Below, in pieces: positions 27,386 through 36,742 of a DNA stretch of 64,000 nucleotides (the first letter of the stretch is position 1; each line of letters starts with the position of its first letter). This DNA comes from Streptomonospora alba (lineage in GTDB: Bacteria; Actinomycetota; Actinomycetes; Streptosporangiales; Streptosporangiaceae). Both the position numbers and the translations under genes were made by a program. A model generated the notes under the pieces. That model was given only the letters and a program-made list of their open reading frames with translations. It made no database searches and had not been told where the DNA came from. The stretch is from contig NZ_JROO01000026.1 of the NCBI RefSeq assembly GCF_000826685.1, positions 59,772 to 123,771 of the forward strand, given 5' to 3'.

Positions 27386-28084
27386 GTGGGCAACCGCCAA
27401 CCCGCTCGCGCCTCCCTACGCGAGCGCCTCCGAGAAAAACGCTCCCTCCTCGTCGTCACCGCGACCGGCGCCGCGCTCATCGCCGCCGGAACAGCGGGCG
27501 CCGCCACCGTCGACTCCCTGGCCTCCGGTCCCGGCGCCGCCTCACCGCAGGCGGCCCTGCCCGCCGCCGAGACCGCCGACTCCCGGCCCGCCCCCGACCC
27601 CTCCGCCACCTCCGGCCGGCAGCAGGACCAGGACCGCACCGACCAGGCCGAACAGCAGCGCAAAAAGGCCCTGGAGGCGGCCACCCAGTCCGTCAGCGCC
27701 ACCGCCCGCCAGGAGCAGGCCGAGTCCGAGCCCGCCGACGACTCCGGTACTTCCACCGGCTCCGGCGACGCTTCGGGCGGATCGGACCTGAGCGCCACAG
27801 GCCAGGGCGGCTCGTGCGAGGCCTCCATGTACAGCGAGCCCCAGCCCACCGCCAGCGGCGAGCAGTTCGACCCCAGCGCCATGACCGCCGCGCACAAGAG
27901 CCTGCCGATGGACACCATGGTCGAGGTCACCAACCCGGCCGACGGCAGCTCGGTCACGGTGCGCATCAACGACCGCGGCCCCTACATCGCCGGACGCTGC
28001 CTGGACCTGTCCACCGCCTCCTTCGAGAAGATCGCCTCGCCCTCGGCCGGCGTCGTCGACGTGCAGTGGCAGGTCCTCGGCTAG
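27386..28084 (+). CDS. RlpA-like exported double-psi beta-barrel protein
   Basis: 232 residues. A basic N-terminus (RASLRERLREKRS) precedes a hydrophobic signal/anchor around residues 20-40. Then come a long Ala/Ser/Gln-rich linker (about 45-140) and a C-terminal RlpA-type double-psi barrel (ASMYSEPQPTASGEQFDPSA; TMVEVTNPADGSSVTVRIND; RGPYIAGRCLDLS). RlpA relatives act on or bind cell-wall peptidoglycan; the catalytic-type Asp in NDRGP is present. The GTG start has GAAGGA nine bases upstream. Confidence 0.82.
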   Translation: MGNRQPARASLRERLREKRSLLVVTATGAALIAAGTAGAATVDSLASGPGAASPQAALPAAETADSRPAPDPSATSGRQQDQDRTDQAEQQRKKALEAATQSVSATARQEQAESEPADDSGTSTGSGDASGGSDLSATGQGGSCEASMYSEPQPTASGEQFDPSAMTAAHKSLPMDTMVEVTNPADGSSVTVRINDRGPYIAGRCLDLSTASFEKIASPSAGVVDVQWQVLG

Positions 28085-28296
28085 CCCCAGGCACAGCACC
28101 GGCATCGCCGACTCGGCGCTCGGCGCCGGCGTGCGGGAACGTCGCCCGGCCCGGCCCGGGCCGACCGCCCCGCCCGCGACGCGCACCCGTGCGCCCGCAC
28201 GGAGACCGGCCGCACCCGCCGTGTGCAGCTGCCCGCGCGCCCCCGCCGCGACGTGGCAGAATGCGCGAAGGCCACGCAGCGGGAAGGGAGTGGCGC

Positions 28297-31200
28297 GTGT
28301 TTCGTACCGAGCACAGCCGGGTCGTCTCGCCGACCGACCTGGTCGACGCCATGGAGTGCGAGCACCGCAGCACACTGCGCATCGCCGCGGCCGCCGAAGT
28401 CCCCGGCGCGCCCGCCCCCACCGATCTCGACCCGCTCATCGCCCAACAGGGCGCGGCCCACGAGCAGGCCGAACTCGACCGGCTGCGCGACCTCTTCGGC
28501 GACGGCGTCGTCGCCATCGCCGACCCGGCCCCCACCGACGCCGCGCTGCGCGCCGCCGCCGAGGCCACCGCCGAAGCCATGCGCGCCGGCGCCCCCGTCG
28601 TCTACCAGGCCTGCTTCTACGACGACTTCGCGCCCGGCACCGCCTTCCACGGCCGTGCCGACTTTCTGATCTCCACAGCCGTGGACCCCGCAACCGGCGC
28701 CTCGCGCCCCGGACCGCAGACGCGCTACGAGCCCTGGGACACCAAGCTCGCCCGCAACCCCGGCCCCTCGGCCATCCTCCAGCTCACCGCGTATGCGGCA
28801 GCGCTGGAACGCACCGAAGCCGGCCGCGGCGAGTACATGCACCTGATCACCGGCGACCGCGGCGTACACAGCCACCGCGTCGCCGAGTTCCTGCCCATCC
28901 TGCACGGCGTCCGCCAACGCCTGCTGGAGAGCCTGTCCCGCCCGCCCGCGCTGCCCGACCCGCTGTGGGGCGCGCCCCGCCCCTCCTGCGACGGCTGCGG
29001 CTACAGCGACCTGTGCGCCGCCGGCCGCGCCGAGGCCCGCCACCTGTCGCTGGTGGCCGGAATGCGCACCGACCAGGCCCGCCGCCTCGACGACTGCGGC
29101 ATCGCCACCATCGACGCCCTGGCACGCGCCGGCGACGACGACCGCCCCGCGGCCATGCCGCGCCACTCCTTCGCGCGGCTGCGCGAGCAGGCCGCGCTGC
29201 AGGTGCGCCAGGACGCCACCCGCAGCGCCGAGGACCCCCAGGGCACCGTCATCGCCGAGGTCTACTCCGATGAGGGGCTCGCCGCGCTGCCCCCGCCCAG
29301 CCCCGGCGACGTCTTCTTCGACATGGAGGGCTATCCCTACTACGACGGCGCCGACGGCCGCGGCCTGGAGTACCTCTTCGGCGCCGTCACCCGCGCCGAC
29401 CCGGGCGAGGACCCCGCCGGCGGCGAAACCGAGGAGTTCCACGCCTTCTGGGCCCACGACCGCTCCCAGGAGAAGCGCGCCTTCACCGACTTCGTCGACT
29501 TCGTGTGCGAACGCATCGACGCCGACCCCGCGGCCCACGTCTACCACTACGCCTCCTACGAGGCCGACCGGCTCAAGCTCCTCGCCGCCGCCTTCGGCAC
29601 CCGCGAGGCCGAGGTCGACGAACTACTGCGCCACCGCCGCCTCGTCGACCTCTACACCACCGTCAAAAAGAGCCTGCGCGTCTCCCAGCGCTCCTACTCG
29701 ATCAAGTACCTCGAACCCCTCTACCTGCCGAGGAACCGCAGCGGCGACGTCACCACCGCCGCATCCAGCATCGACGCCTACGCCGACTACCTCGCCGCCA
29801 CCCAGGCCGGCGAGACCGAGCGCGCGGACAAGATCGTCAGCGGCATCGCCGACTACAACCGCGACGACTGCGCCTCCACCGCCTACCTGCGCGACTGGCT
29901 GGAGGACCTGCGCACCGAACACGGCATCACCGCGCGCCCGGCGGGCCAGAGCGAACTCGTCGCCGAGGACGCCGACGAGCGCGCCGCCGAACGGCGCCGC
30001 CGCCGCGAGGAGCAGGAGGCCCGGCTGCGCGCCCTGGCCGACCCCCTGCTGGAAGGCGTCCCCGAGGACTCGGCCCAGCGCAGCCCCGACCAGCGGGCCC
30101 GCGCGCTGCTGGCCGCGCTGGTGGGCTACTACCGCCGCGAAGAGAACCCCTCGTGGTGGGACTACTTCCGCCGCGTCTCCGCCCCCGTCGAGGAGCTCGA
30201 AGCCGACAACGAGTGCCTGGTGCCGCTGCGTGCGCGCCTGGGAGGCTGGCAGGAGCCCACCGGCCGCCAGAAGCTGGCCCGCCGCGAGATCGAACTGCGC
30301 GCCGACCCCGCCCGCCCCCACCCCTTCGCCGCGGGCGACTCGGTGCGGCTGCTGTATGCGGGAGCGCCCGGCCAGGAGGCCGACACCGTCAACGCCGCCG
30401 TCGAGGCCGCCTCGCCCGAACGCCTCGCCCTCGTCGAGACCTCCGCGCCCGGCGAAACCTACGCCCGCGCCCCCTCGGCCGTGCTGCCCGGCGCCCCCGT
30501 GCGGTCGGCGCCCAAAGACGAGGCGCTGTGGTCGGTGGCGGCCGAGGCCGCCGAGACGCTGCCCGAGCTGCCCGAGAGCGCCGGAATCGACGTGCTGCTC
30601 CGCCGCCCCCCGCGCACCGCCGGCGGCGCCGGCCTGCCCGAAGCCGCCGAGTACGGCGGCGCCCCGGTGGCCGCCGCCATCGCCGCCGCCGACCGGCTCC
30701 ACTCCTCCTACCTGGCCGTCCAGGGCCCGCCCGGCGCCGGCAAGACCTACCTGGCCGCCCGCCTGATCACCCACCTGGTCGCCTCCGGCCGCACCGTGGG
30801 CGTGTGCTCCACCAGCCACAAAGCCGTGGAGAACGTGCTGACCGCGGCGCTGCACGCCGCCCGCACCGGCGAGCCCGGCTCCGCCCCGAGCGGAGACGTC
30901 CAGAGCCGCCTGCCCTGCGCGAAACGCCCGCCGGCGAAGAAACCCGACCCCAAGGCCGCCTGGGATCAGCCCAAGACCCCCAAGGAGCTGGCCGCTTGGC
31001 GCGCCGAGCGGCCCGCCGGCCACCTCGTCGGCGGCACCGCCTGGAACATGGCCAACGAAGCGATGATCGCCGATCCGCTGGACGTGCTGATCATCGACGA
31101 AGCCGGCCAGTTCGCCCTGGCCGACACCCTCGCCGTGTCGGCCGCCGCCCGCAACCTCGTGCTGCTGGGCGATCCCCAGCAGCTGCCCCAGGTCGTCCAG

Positions 31201-31923
31201 GGCGCCCACGGCGAGGGCGCGGCGGCCTCGGCCCTGGAACACCTCGTGGGCGGCGCCGAGATCATCGACCCTGCGCTGGGCTACTTCCTGGACCAGACCC
31301 GGCGCATGCACCCCGCCGTCTGCGCTCCCGTCTCCCAGCTGTCCTACCGCGGCATGCTGCGCGCCCACCCCAGCGCCGCCGAGCGCTCGATGAGCGGCAT
31401 CCCCGCCGGCCTCTACCGCTACGAGACCGCCCACAGCGGCCGCGCCACCCACAGCCCCGAGGAGGTCGAGGCGGTCGTGGCCATCGCCGCCGACCTGGTC
31501 GGGCGCACCTTCCACGAACCCGGCGCCGTGGTCGACCGCGAGATCACCGGCGAGGACATCCTGGTCGTCGCCCCCTTCAACCTGCAGGTCCGCGCCCTGC
31601 GCCAGGCTCTGGACACCGCCGGCCTGGAGGGGGTGCGCGTGGGCACCGTGGACCGGTTCCAAGGCCAGGAGGCCCCGGCGGTCATCTGCTCCATGACGGT
31701 CTCCAGCGCCGCCGACGCCGCCCGCGGGCTCGACTTCGTGCTCTCGCGCAACCGCCTCAACGTGGCCCTCTCACGCGCCCAGACCGTGGCCGCCCTGGTC
31801 TACTCGCCCCAGCTGGGCGCCTCGGCCCCGCGCTCGGTCGCCGAACTGCGCGTCCTGGCGGGCTTCGCCGGGCTGTGCGAGTCCGCCGCCCCCTGGCCCG
31901 CGTCCGGCCACCCGCGCCCCTGA
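28297..31923 (+). CDS. TM0106-type RecB-like nuclease / RNase H-like exonuclease / SF1 helicase fusion
   Basis: 1208 residues in three parts. About 1-330: RecB-like PD-(D/E)XK nuclease, with HGRADFL (about 119) and EPWDTKLA (about 145), plus a CDGCGYSDLC cysteine cluster near 231. About 335-530: RNase_H_2-type DEDD exonuclease (FFDMEGYP; YHYASYEADRLK; YNRDDC). About 780-1180: Dna2/UPF1-like SF1 helicase with Walker A GPPGAGKT, Walker B LIIDEAGQ, LLGDPQQLPQV, QTRRMHP and LNVALSRAQ. GTG 28297 is preferred (GGAAGGGAG six bases upstream); ATG 28261 is also in frame. Likely acts in DNA or RNA-DNA processing; its substrate is unknown. Confidence 0.85.
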   Translation: MFRTEHSRVVSPTDLVDAMECEHRSTLRIAAAAEVPGAPAPTDLDPLIAQQGAAHEQAELDRLRDLFGDGVVAIADPAPTDAALRAAAEATAEAMRAGAPVVYQACFYDDFAPGTAFHGRADFLISTAVDPATGASRPGPQTRYEPWDTKLARNPGPSAILQLTAYAAALERTEAGRGEYMHLITGDRGVHSHRVAEFLPILHGVRQRLLESLSRPPALPDPLWGAPRPSCDGCGYSDLCAAGRAEARHLSLVAGMRTDQARRLDDCGIATIDALARAGDDDRPAAMPRHSFARLREQAALQVRQDATRSAEDPQGTVIAEVYSDEGLAALPPPSPGDVFFDMEGYPYYDGADGRGLEYLFGAVTRADPGEDPAGGETEEFHAFWAHDRSQEKRAFTDFVDFVCERIDADPAAHVYHYASYEADRLKLLAAAFGTREAEVDELLRHRRLVDLYTTVKKSLRVSQRSYSIKYLEPLYLPRNRSGDVTTAASSIDAYADYLAATQAGETERADKIVSGIADYNRDDCASTAYLRDWLEDLRTEHGITARPAGQSELVAEDADERAAERRRRREEQEARLRALADPLLEGVPEDSAQRSPDQRARALLAALVGYYRREENPSWWDYFRRVSAPVEELEADNECLVPLRARLGGWQEPTGRQKLARREIELRADPARPHPFAAGDSVRLLYAGAPGQEADTVNAAVEAASPERLALVETSAPGETYARAPSAVLPGAPVRSAPKDEALWSVAAEAAETLPELPESAGIDVLLRRPPRTAGGAGLPEAAEYGGAPVAAAIAAADRLHSSYLAVQGPPGAGKTYLAARLITHLVASGRTVGVCSTSHKAVENVLTAALHAARTGEPGSAPSGDVQSRLPCAKRPPAKKPDPKAAWDQPKTPKELAAWRAERPAGHLVGGTAWNMANEAMIADPLDVLIIDEAGQFALADTLAVSAAARNLVLLGDPQQLPQVVQGAHGEGAAASALEHLVGGAEIIDPALGYFLDQTRRMHPAVCAPVSQLSYRGMLRAHPSAAERSMSGIPAGLYRYETAHSGRATHSPEEVEAVVAIAADLVGRTFHEPGAVVDREITGEDILVVAPFNLQVRALRQALDTAGLEGVRVGTVDRFQGQEAPAVICSMTVSSAADAARGLDFVLSRNRLNVALSRAQTVAALVYSPQLGASAPRSVAELRVLAGFAGLCESAAPWPASGHPRP

Positions 31924-32247
31924 GGACGCCCGGCGGCGGGGCCGTCCGGCACTCCCGTTCGCTTCGCGCCGCCCCGCGCCCGGTCTCAGCTTGATCAACG
32001 CGCCGATGCCGAGTTGGATGTCCACTATGGCACCGAGACGGCCCCACGCGCTCCGGCGATCCCGGAGCATCGACCGCAGGGCGGCGCCGCCGCGCCGCGT
32101 CGTCCCCGACGGCGTGCTACGCCCGGCCCCGCCCCCACCGCGGCGCCGCGTCGGTGCAGCCACCGCCGCACCGGTCGCCACCGCCGCGTCTACCCGCACA
32201 CCCCGTGCCGCCGCCGGCGGCCGCTTCGTTGGGAGAAGGTTCCCCCG
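31924..32247. other. Intergenic region, no gene recognised
   Basis: 324 bases. A short AT-richer patch around 31985-32035 reads on the minus strand as GRLGAIVDIQLGIGALIKL, the only protein-like stretch, but its frame has no supportable start or end. A ribosome binding site for the next gene is at the right end. Confidence 0.4.
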
Positions 32248-32562
32248 TTGACGCCAGCAGAGAACGGAGACCGGCAGATCCGCAACACCCGCCACCCCTT
32301 GGGAGTCCGGATCACCGCGGGCCTGCTGTGCGCAGCCAGCGTGGTGCTGGGCCCGCTCGGCTACCTGCGCGCCATCGCGGCCGGCGAAGGGTCCGCGGCC
32401 GAGTGGTACACCCTGAGCTTCAGCGCGTCGGTGGGCCTGCCGCTGCTTGCCGCCGCGATCGCCACCGTCGCCGGCGACCGCCGCGCCGCGCTGTGGTCGC
32501 TGGCGACGGTGGTCTGGCCCGTCGTCTACGTGATCGCCGTGCACGTGCTGCTCGCCGGCTGA
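32248..32562 (+). CDS. Small membrane protein, 104 aa, function unknown
   Basis: TTG start with GGGAGAAGG eight bases upstream. After a 17-residue polar N-terminus, three hydrophobic helices are visible (about 20-40, 53-75 and 80-103), separated by RAIAAGEGSAAEW and AGDRRAA. No recognised family. The following gene is another small membrane protein, possibly co-transcribed. Confidence 0.65.
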   Translation: MTPAENGDRQIRNTRHPLGVRITAGLLCAASVVLGPLGYLRAIAAGEGSAAEWYTLSFSASVGLPLLAAAIATVAGDRRAALWSLATVVWPVVYVIAVHVLLAG

Positions 32563-32650
32563 AGCGGACACCGCCCCGGCGCGCGGCAGCTACGTTGGAG
32601 CGCGGGCGGCCCGCCCGGTCCGCCCGCCGTCTTCGACCACGGAGAAACGC

Positions 32651-33175
32651 GTGTCGCCCAAGAAGAAGGCCAAGCGGCCCGGTCGTCCCGCAGGGGGCGG
32701 CCCGCCCCAGGCCCCCACCGCATCCGGCAGCCGAACGGCCCCCCGCACCACCTCCGGCGAAGCCGACGCCCCTGCCCCCGCCGCCGCGGGCCGCTCCGGC
32801 GTCAGCCGCGTCCCGGTCGTCCTCGACGACCGCCGCCGCTGGCCGGCGGCCGTGTGGACCGCCCTGGCCTCGGTGTGGGCGCTGGGATCGCTGGTGTGCT
32901 TCGTGCTCTTTCTGGCCGAGGGGTACGCCCTGATCAGCCAGGAGCCGGGCACGGACGCCGCCGCCGGCATGACCGCGGCCGCCTGGTACCTGCTGGGGCT
33001 GGTCGTCTGCGCGCTGGGGGCGCCCCTGGCCGGAGCCGTGTGGGCCGCCCTGCTGCGCCGCAAGGTCGCCGCCGTCATGTTCGTCCTCGCCCTGGTGGTC
33101 TCCTCAGCGGCACTGTTCTCCATGGACACTCCGGCCGGTATCGCCGCGGCCATCGGCAACGGCATCGCCGGCTGA
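32651..33175 (+). CDS. Membrane protein with disordered N-terminus, 174 aa, function unknown
   Basis: GTG start with GGAGAAA five bases upstream. Residues 1-60 are Lys/Pro/Ala-rich and probably cytoplasmic and disordered (SPKKKAKRPGRPAGGG). Three membrane helices follow (about 66-92, 110-132 and 137-158). No recognised family. It follows the 104-residue membrane protein by 88 bases on the same strand. Confidence 0.65.
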   Translation: MSPKKKAKRPGRPAGGGPPQAPTASGSRTAPRTTSGEADAPAPAAAGRSGVSRVPVVLDDRRRWPAAVWTALASVWALGSLVCFVLFLAEGYALISQEPGTDAAAGMTAAAWYLLGLVVCALGAPLAGAVWAALLRRKVAAVMFVLALVVSSAALFSMDTPAGIAAAIGNGIAG

Positions 33176-33232
33176 GCCCGCTGCGGCGCCGCGCCGCACC
33201 CCGCTCACACCGCGCGGCCGCAATGGGCCATC

Positions 33233-34510
33233 ATGGCCTCCGTGGCCGACGACACCCCCCGCACACACGACACCGCACACCGCGACACCGGCACCGGCGC
33301 CGACGGCGTCGCCGAGATCGTCCCCGCCGAGGTGCGCGAGCACCTGGTAAGCGGCACCCGCAGCGTGCTGGTCGACGAAGGCGCACTGGAGGCGGTGCGC
33401 CGCCGCTTCGACGACGAGCAGGCAGGAGCGCTGGGCCGCTACCTCGCCTCGGCCCAGTCGGCCAACACCTTGCGCGCCTACCGCTCCGACTGGATCGCTT
33501 TCACCGCCTGGTGCCTGGCCGAGGGCCGCCGGTCCCTGCCCGCCGACCCCGTCGACGTGGCCGTCTACCTCGCGGCCGCCGCCGACACCGTCCGCCCCGA
33601 CGATCCCGCCCGCTGGGCACTGGCGCCCTCCACGCTGGAGCGCAAGGCCGCCGCCATCTCCGCCGTCCACGGCGCCCAAGGCCTGGCGAGCCCCACCCGC
33701 AGCGAGGTCGTACGCATGACCCTGCGCGGCGTCCGGCGCCGCCGCCGCGCAGCACCGCGCCGCAAACGCCCCCTGCTGCTGCCCACCCTGGAAGCGCTGC
33801 TGGCCGAACTGCCCGAGCCCGAGGACCCCCGCGGCGGCACCGCCCGCCGCCGCGACGCCCTGCTGCTGCTCGCCGGCTTCGCCGGGGCCCTGCGCCGCAG
33901 CGAACTCGCCGCCCTGTCCTTCGACGACGTCGCCCTCGACGCCGACCACCGCACCGGCGCCCCCATGCTCGTCGTCCGCCTGGGCGCCACCAAGACCGAC
34001 CAGGACGCGCGTACCGAGCAGCAAGTCGCCCTGCCGCGCGGGCGCCGACCCCAGACCTGTCCCGTGTGCGCCTTCGCCGACTGGGCCGACCTGCGCGAAG
34101 CCTGCCGCGACGGCGGAGCCGAGGCCGTGGCCCGCCACCTGGCCGAAACGCCCCCGCCCGCCCCCGGCACCCACCGCTGCCACACCTACACCGGTACCGA
34201 CCTGGCCGACGGCACCAACCGCCCGCTGTTCCCGTCGGTGGACCGCCACGGCCGCATCGGCGCCAAGGCCGTTTCCGGCCGCGCCGTGGCCGACCTGGTC
34301 AAGCGCTACACTCGTCGCGCGGGCCTGGACGCCGACGCCTTCTCCGGCCACTCCCTGCGTGCGGGATTCGCCACCCAGGCAGCCATGGGCGGCGCCAGCG
34401 ACCGCGAGATCATGCGCCAGGGCCGCTGGAGCAACGCCCGTACCGTCCACGGCTACATCCGCACCGCCAGTCCGCTTGAGGACAACGCCGTGACCCGTTT
34501 GGGTCTGTGA
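33233..34510 (+). CDS. Tyrosine recombinase/integrase, orphan
   Basis: 425 residues with a complete catalytic set: Arg221 (GALRRSELAAL), Lys254 (TKTD), His373 and Arg376 (HSLRAG), Trp399 (GRW) and Tyr408 (HGYIR). The N-terminal SAM-like core-binding domain spans about 60-175. A segment around 275-315 (TCPVCAFADW and following) is an insert. It has normal host-like base composition and no excisionase, phage genes or tRNA attachment site nearby, so it is probably a resident orphan recombinase. Start ATG 33233 or GTG 33242; no clear ribosome site. Confidence 0.85.
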   Translation: MASVADDTPRTHDTAHRDTGTGADGVAEIVPAEVREHLVSGTRSVLVDEGALEAVRRRFDDEQAGALGRYLASAQSANTLRAYRSDWIAFTAWCLAEGRRSLPADPVDVAVYLAAAADTVRPDDPARWALAPSTLERKAAAISAVHGAQGLASPTRSEVVRMTLRGVRRRRRAAPRRKRPLLLPTLEALLAELPEPEDPRGGTARRRDALLLLAGFAGALRRSELAALSFDDVALDADHRTGAPMLVVRLGATKTDQDARTEQQVALPRGRRPQTCPVCAFADWADLREACRDGGAEAVARHLAETPPPAPGTHRCHTYTGTDLADGTNRPLFPSVDRHGRIGAKAVSGRAVADLVKRYTRRAGLDADAFSGHSLRAGFATQAAMGGASDREIMRQGRWSNARTVHGYIRTASPLEDNAVTRLGL

Positions 34511-34544
34511 TCACCCCGAGTCCTGAATATGTCAAGATGCGAAC

Positions 34545-36395
34545 GTGATCGATGAGTTTCGGGCGGCCTTTCAGGAGTTGATCGACGCCTCTGTCTCCAC
34601 CGACCCGGGGCGTTTTCCTACGGCCGTGCAAAGGGTGCTCCAGCTGGCGCCGGCCATACCGCCCGGCGAGCGCGAGCTGGCGCTGGAGGCGTTGGGTCCC
34701 TTCATCGGCGGCGGGCACACCGCCCCCGGCATCACCGCCGACCTCTCCGTGGTCGCCAGCGCCCTGGTCGAGATGGGCGCCGACCCCGGCCCGGCCGGGG
34801 TCGAGGTCATGGGTCTGCTGCGCAGCGTGGGCCAGGGCGCCGCCGTATTCCTGCACGCCTGGGACCAGACCGGCGGCGGGCGCCCGCCCGAACCCGACGA
34901 CGTCACCGCCGACGCCGAGGAGCGCGTCGCCCGACGCCTGGGCGAGACCGCCCCCACGGCCACCGTGTGCTGGTGGACCATCCGCCGCTACGGCCTGGCC
35001 GCCAAGACCATGCTCAGCCAGTCGAGTGTGCGCAGCGCCGTGCGCTCCGACCCGGGTCTGCGCGCCGAACTCGTCGCCATCGCCAACCAGCTCAGCGGCG
35101 CGCTGTCGGAGTTCGGCGACATCCGCGCGCTGCTGCGCATGGCCGAGGCCACGTCCGCGCTCGTGCTGGACCGTGCCACCGGGCGCGGCTTCCGCGTCCT
35201 GTTCGACGGTATCGGCGACAACTTCCAGCTGCACACCCTGCTCGCCGACGCCCTGATCGGGCCTGAGGGGCGCGGCCTGCCCGGTCGGCGTCCCGATCCC
35301 CGGTGGACCGCCGCCTTCCGCGACGCCCCGCCCGACCCCGAGGCCCACGTGGCCCAGGGGTGGTGGAACCTCGTGGCACTGGACGGGGCCTGGGTGTGGA
35401 ACGAGGGCGTGCCCGCCGACATCCCCACCGTCGACGGCGAGCACGTGCTCGTGCTGGAGGAGCAGCCCTTCCCGCGCTCGTGGCACACGGGCAGGCGCCA
35501 CCCCATGGTGCGGGGCTGGCTGGAGGTCGACGAGGAGCTCACGGACGACGAGGCCGCCGCCTGGTGGCGGAGCGCGGCCCCGTCCGCTTCCGGGGCGTCC
35601 GTGCGTGCCGCGTCCGAGGACCCCGGCCGCGGGTCCGGTGCCGGCGGCGCGGAGGCACCGCAGGTGCACAGCGCCCCGCCGGCCTGGGCTCAGGAGCCTG
35701 CCGGGGCATCGGGGGAGCGGACACCCGGCGGAGACCCGGCCCCGGCCGCCGAGCCGCAGCGGCGCGACCGTGACGAGGCCGCCGCGGCAGCGGGGGAGGA
35801 GCACTCCGACGCGCCGGCCGGCCTCGACTTCGGCGGCCTCGTGCGGCCCTACGTCGACATCGGGTCCCCGGGCCAGGTCCCCGTTGCTTCGGCGTCGCCG
35901 CAGGTGCCGGAGGCCTTCGCCGCCGGGGGAGACCAGGCGGGTGGCGGGCCCTCACAGGCTCGTTCCGACTTTTCCACCGGTCCCGCCGGCGCTGACGACC
36001 ACCCGGCCGGTGGGACCGAACAGGAGCCCGGGCCCGATCGGCCGCCGCACGCCCGATCGATCGGCGACGAGACCGCAGAGCCCGGGTCTGCGGCGCCGGA
36101 CACGTCCGCCGGGAACGGCGCGGCGCCGTTCCCCGCCGCAGAGCCTGCGCCGGGCGAGGAGGAGCCGCCGGCCCGTGAGGCCGGCGACGCCGGGGGCGGG
36201 GGTCCGGCCCGCCCCCGAGTCCGAGGAGGCTCCGGCGGGTCTCGGAGGGCAGCCGGCCTCGACGGGCGTGTCCCGCCCGTGGCCGGGCGGGGAGCAGGAC
36301 CGGCCCGCGCCGGAGGAGCCCGAACCGGAGCGCGTCCCGGCAACGGGAACCGAGACGGCTGTTCTGCCGGTCGTGCCCGACGTCGGCACCGCTGA
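34545..36395 (+). CDS. Hypothetical protein with long Pro/Glu/Ala-rich tail; C-terminus frameshifted
   Basis: No family recognised. Residues 1-345 are a normal folded-type sequence (helical; WWTIRRYGLAAKTMLSQSSV near 145; LVALDGAWVWNEG near 285). From about 350 the protein becomes acidic, Pro/Gly/Ala-rich and disordered. Near 36192-36202, in a GGGGGCGGGGG run, the acidic composition switches to another frame that stays open to 36546 and ends KSSAWGPGWR. The frame as given instead ends in an Arg/Gly-rich stretch. One extra G would explain this (mutation, slippage or sequencing error). GTG start, 34 bases after the recombinase stop. Confidence 0.6.
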   Translation: MIDEFRAAFQELIDASVSTDPGRFPTAVQRVLQLAPAIPPGERELALEALGPFIGGGHTAPGITADLSVVASALVEMGADPGPAGVEVMGLLRSVGQGAAVFLHAWDQTGGGRPPEPDDVTADAEERVARRLGETAPTATVCWWTIRRYGLAAKTMLSQSSVRSAVRSDPGLRAELVAIANQLSGALSEFGDIRALLRMAEATSALVLDRATGRGFRVLFDGIGDNFQLHTLLADALIGPEGRGLPGRRPDPRWTAAFRDAPPDPEAHVAQGWWNLVALDGAWVWNEGVPADIPTVDGEHVLVLEEQPFPRSWHTGRRHPMVRGWLEVDEELTDDEAAAWWRSAAPSASGASVRAASEDPGRGSGAGGAEAPQVHSAPPAWAQEPAGASGERTPGGDPAPAAEPQRRDRDEAAAAAGEEHSDAPAGLDFGGLVRPYVDIGSPGQVPVASASPQVPEAFAAGGDQAGGGPSQARSDFSTGPAGADDHPAGGTEQEPGPDRPPHARSIGDETAEPGSAAPDTSAGNGAAPFPAAEPAPGEEEPPAREAGDAGGGGPARPRVRGGSGGSRRAAGLDGRVPPVAGRGAGPARAGGARTGARPGNGNRDGCSAGRARRRHR

Positions 36396-36590
36396 GCCCG
36401 ACGCCGGGGAGGTGGACGTCCCCGCCGCGGACACCGTCCCCGAAACGGACGGCGACGAGGACACCCCGCACCGGGGCGCCTCAGCGCTCCCTCCGCTCCC
36501 GCCGGGCGTTTCCAAGAGCTCCGCCTGGGGCCCCGGCTGGCGGTGACCTCCGGGCCGTCCTACCCGCAACCCAGCGTTGGCACCACTACG

Positions 36591-36608
36591 AATCTACGTT
36601 GTAAAGGC
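36591..36608 (+). repeat. Intergenic motif AATCTACNNTRTAAAGSC, copy 2 of 3
   Basis: AATCTACGTTGTAAAGGC in the AT-rich gap between the disordered-tail gene and the convergent membrane-protein gene. It matches copies at 12373 and 42443. Confidence 0.5.
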
Positions 36609-36742
36609 GTTCGTTGCGATAATCCCGAAAGCCGACACCACGACGTGTATCGACCGCAGCCAGACGAGGCGATCCGCATCGCGCAGCGGTCCGATCTGCC
36701 GGGAACGGGGATCCGGCAGGAGCCGTCCGTCAGGCCGGTCCC

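Noticed and set aside
31985..32090. Minus-strand protein-like stretch GRLGAIVDIQLGIGALIKL
   Set aside because: Isolated, with no start, ribosome site or continuation; not enough to call a gene.
33233..36546. Integrase-marked genomic island
   Set aside because: No tRNA, direct repeats, phage or plasmid genes, and no composition change around the recombinase.
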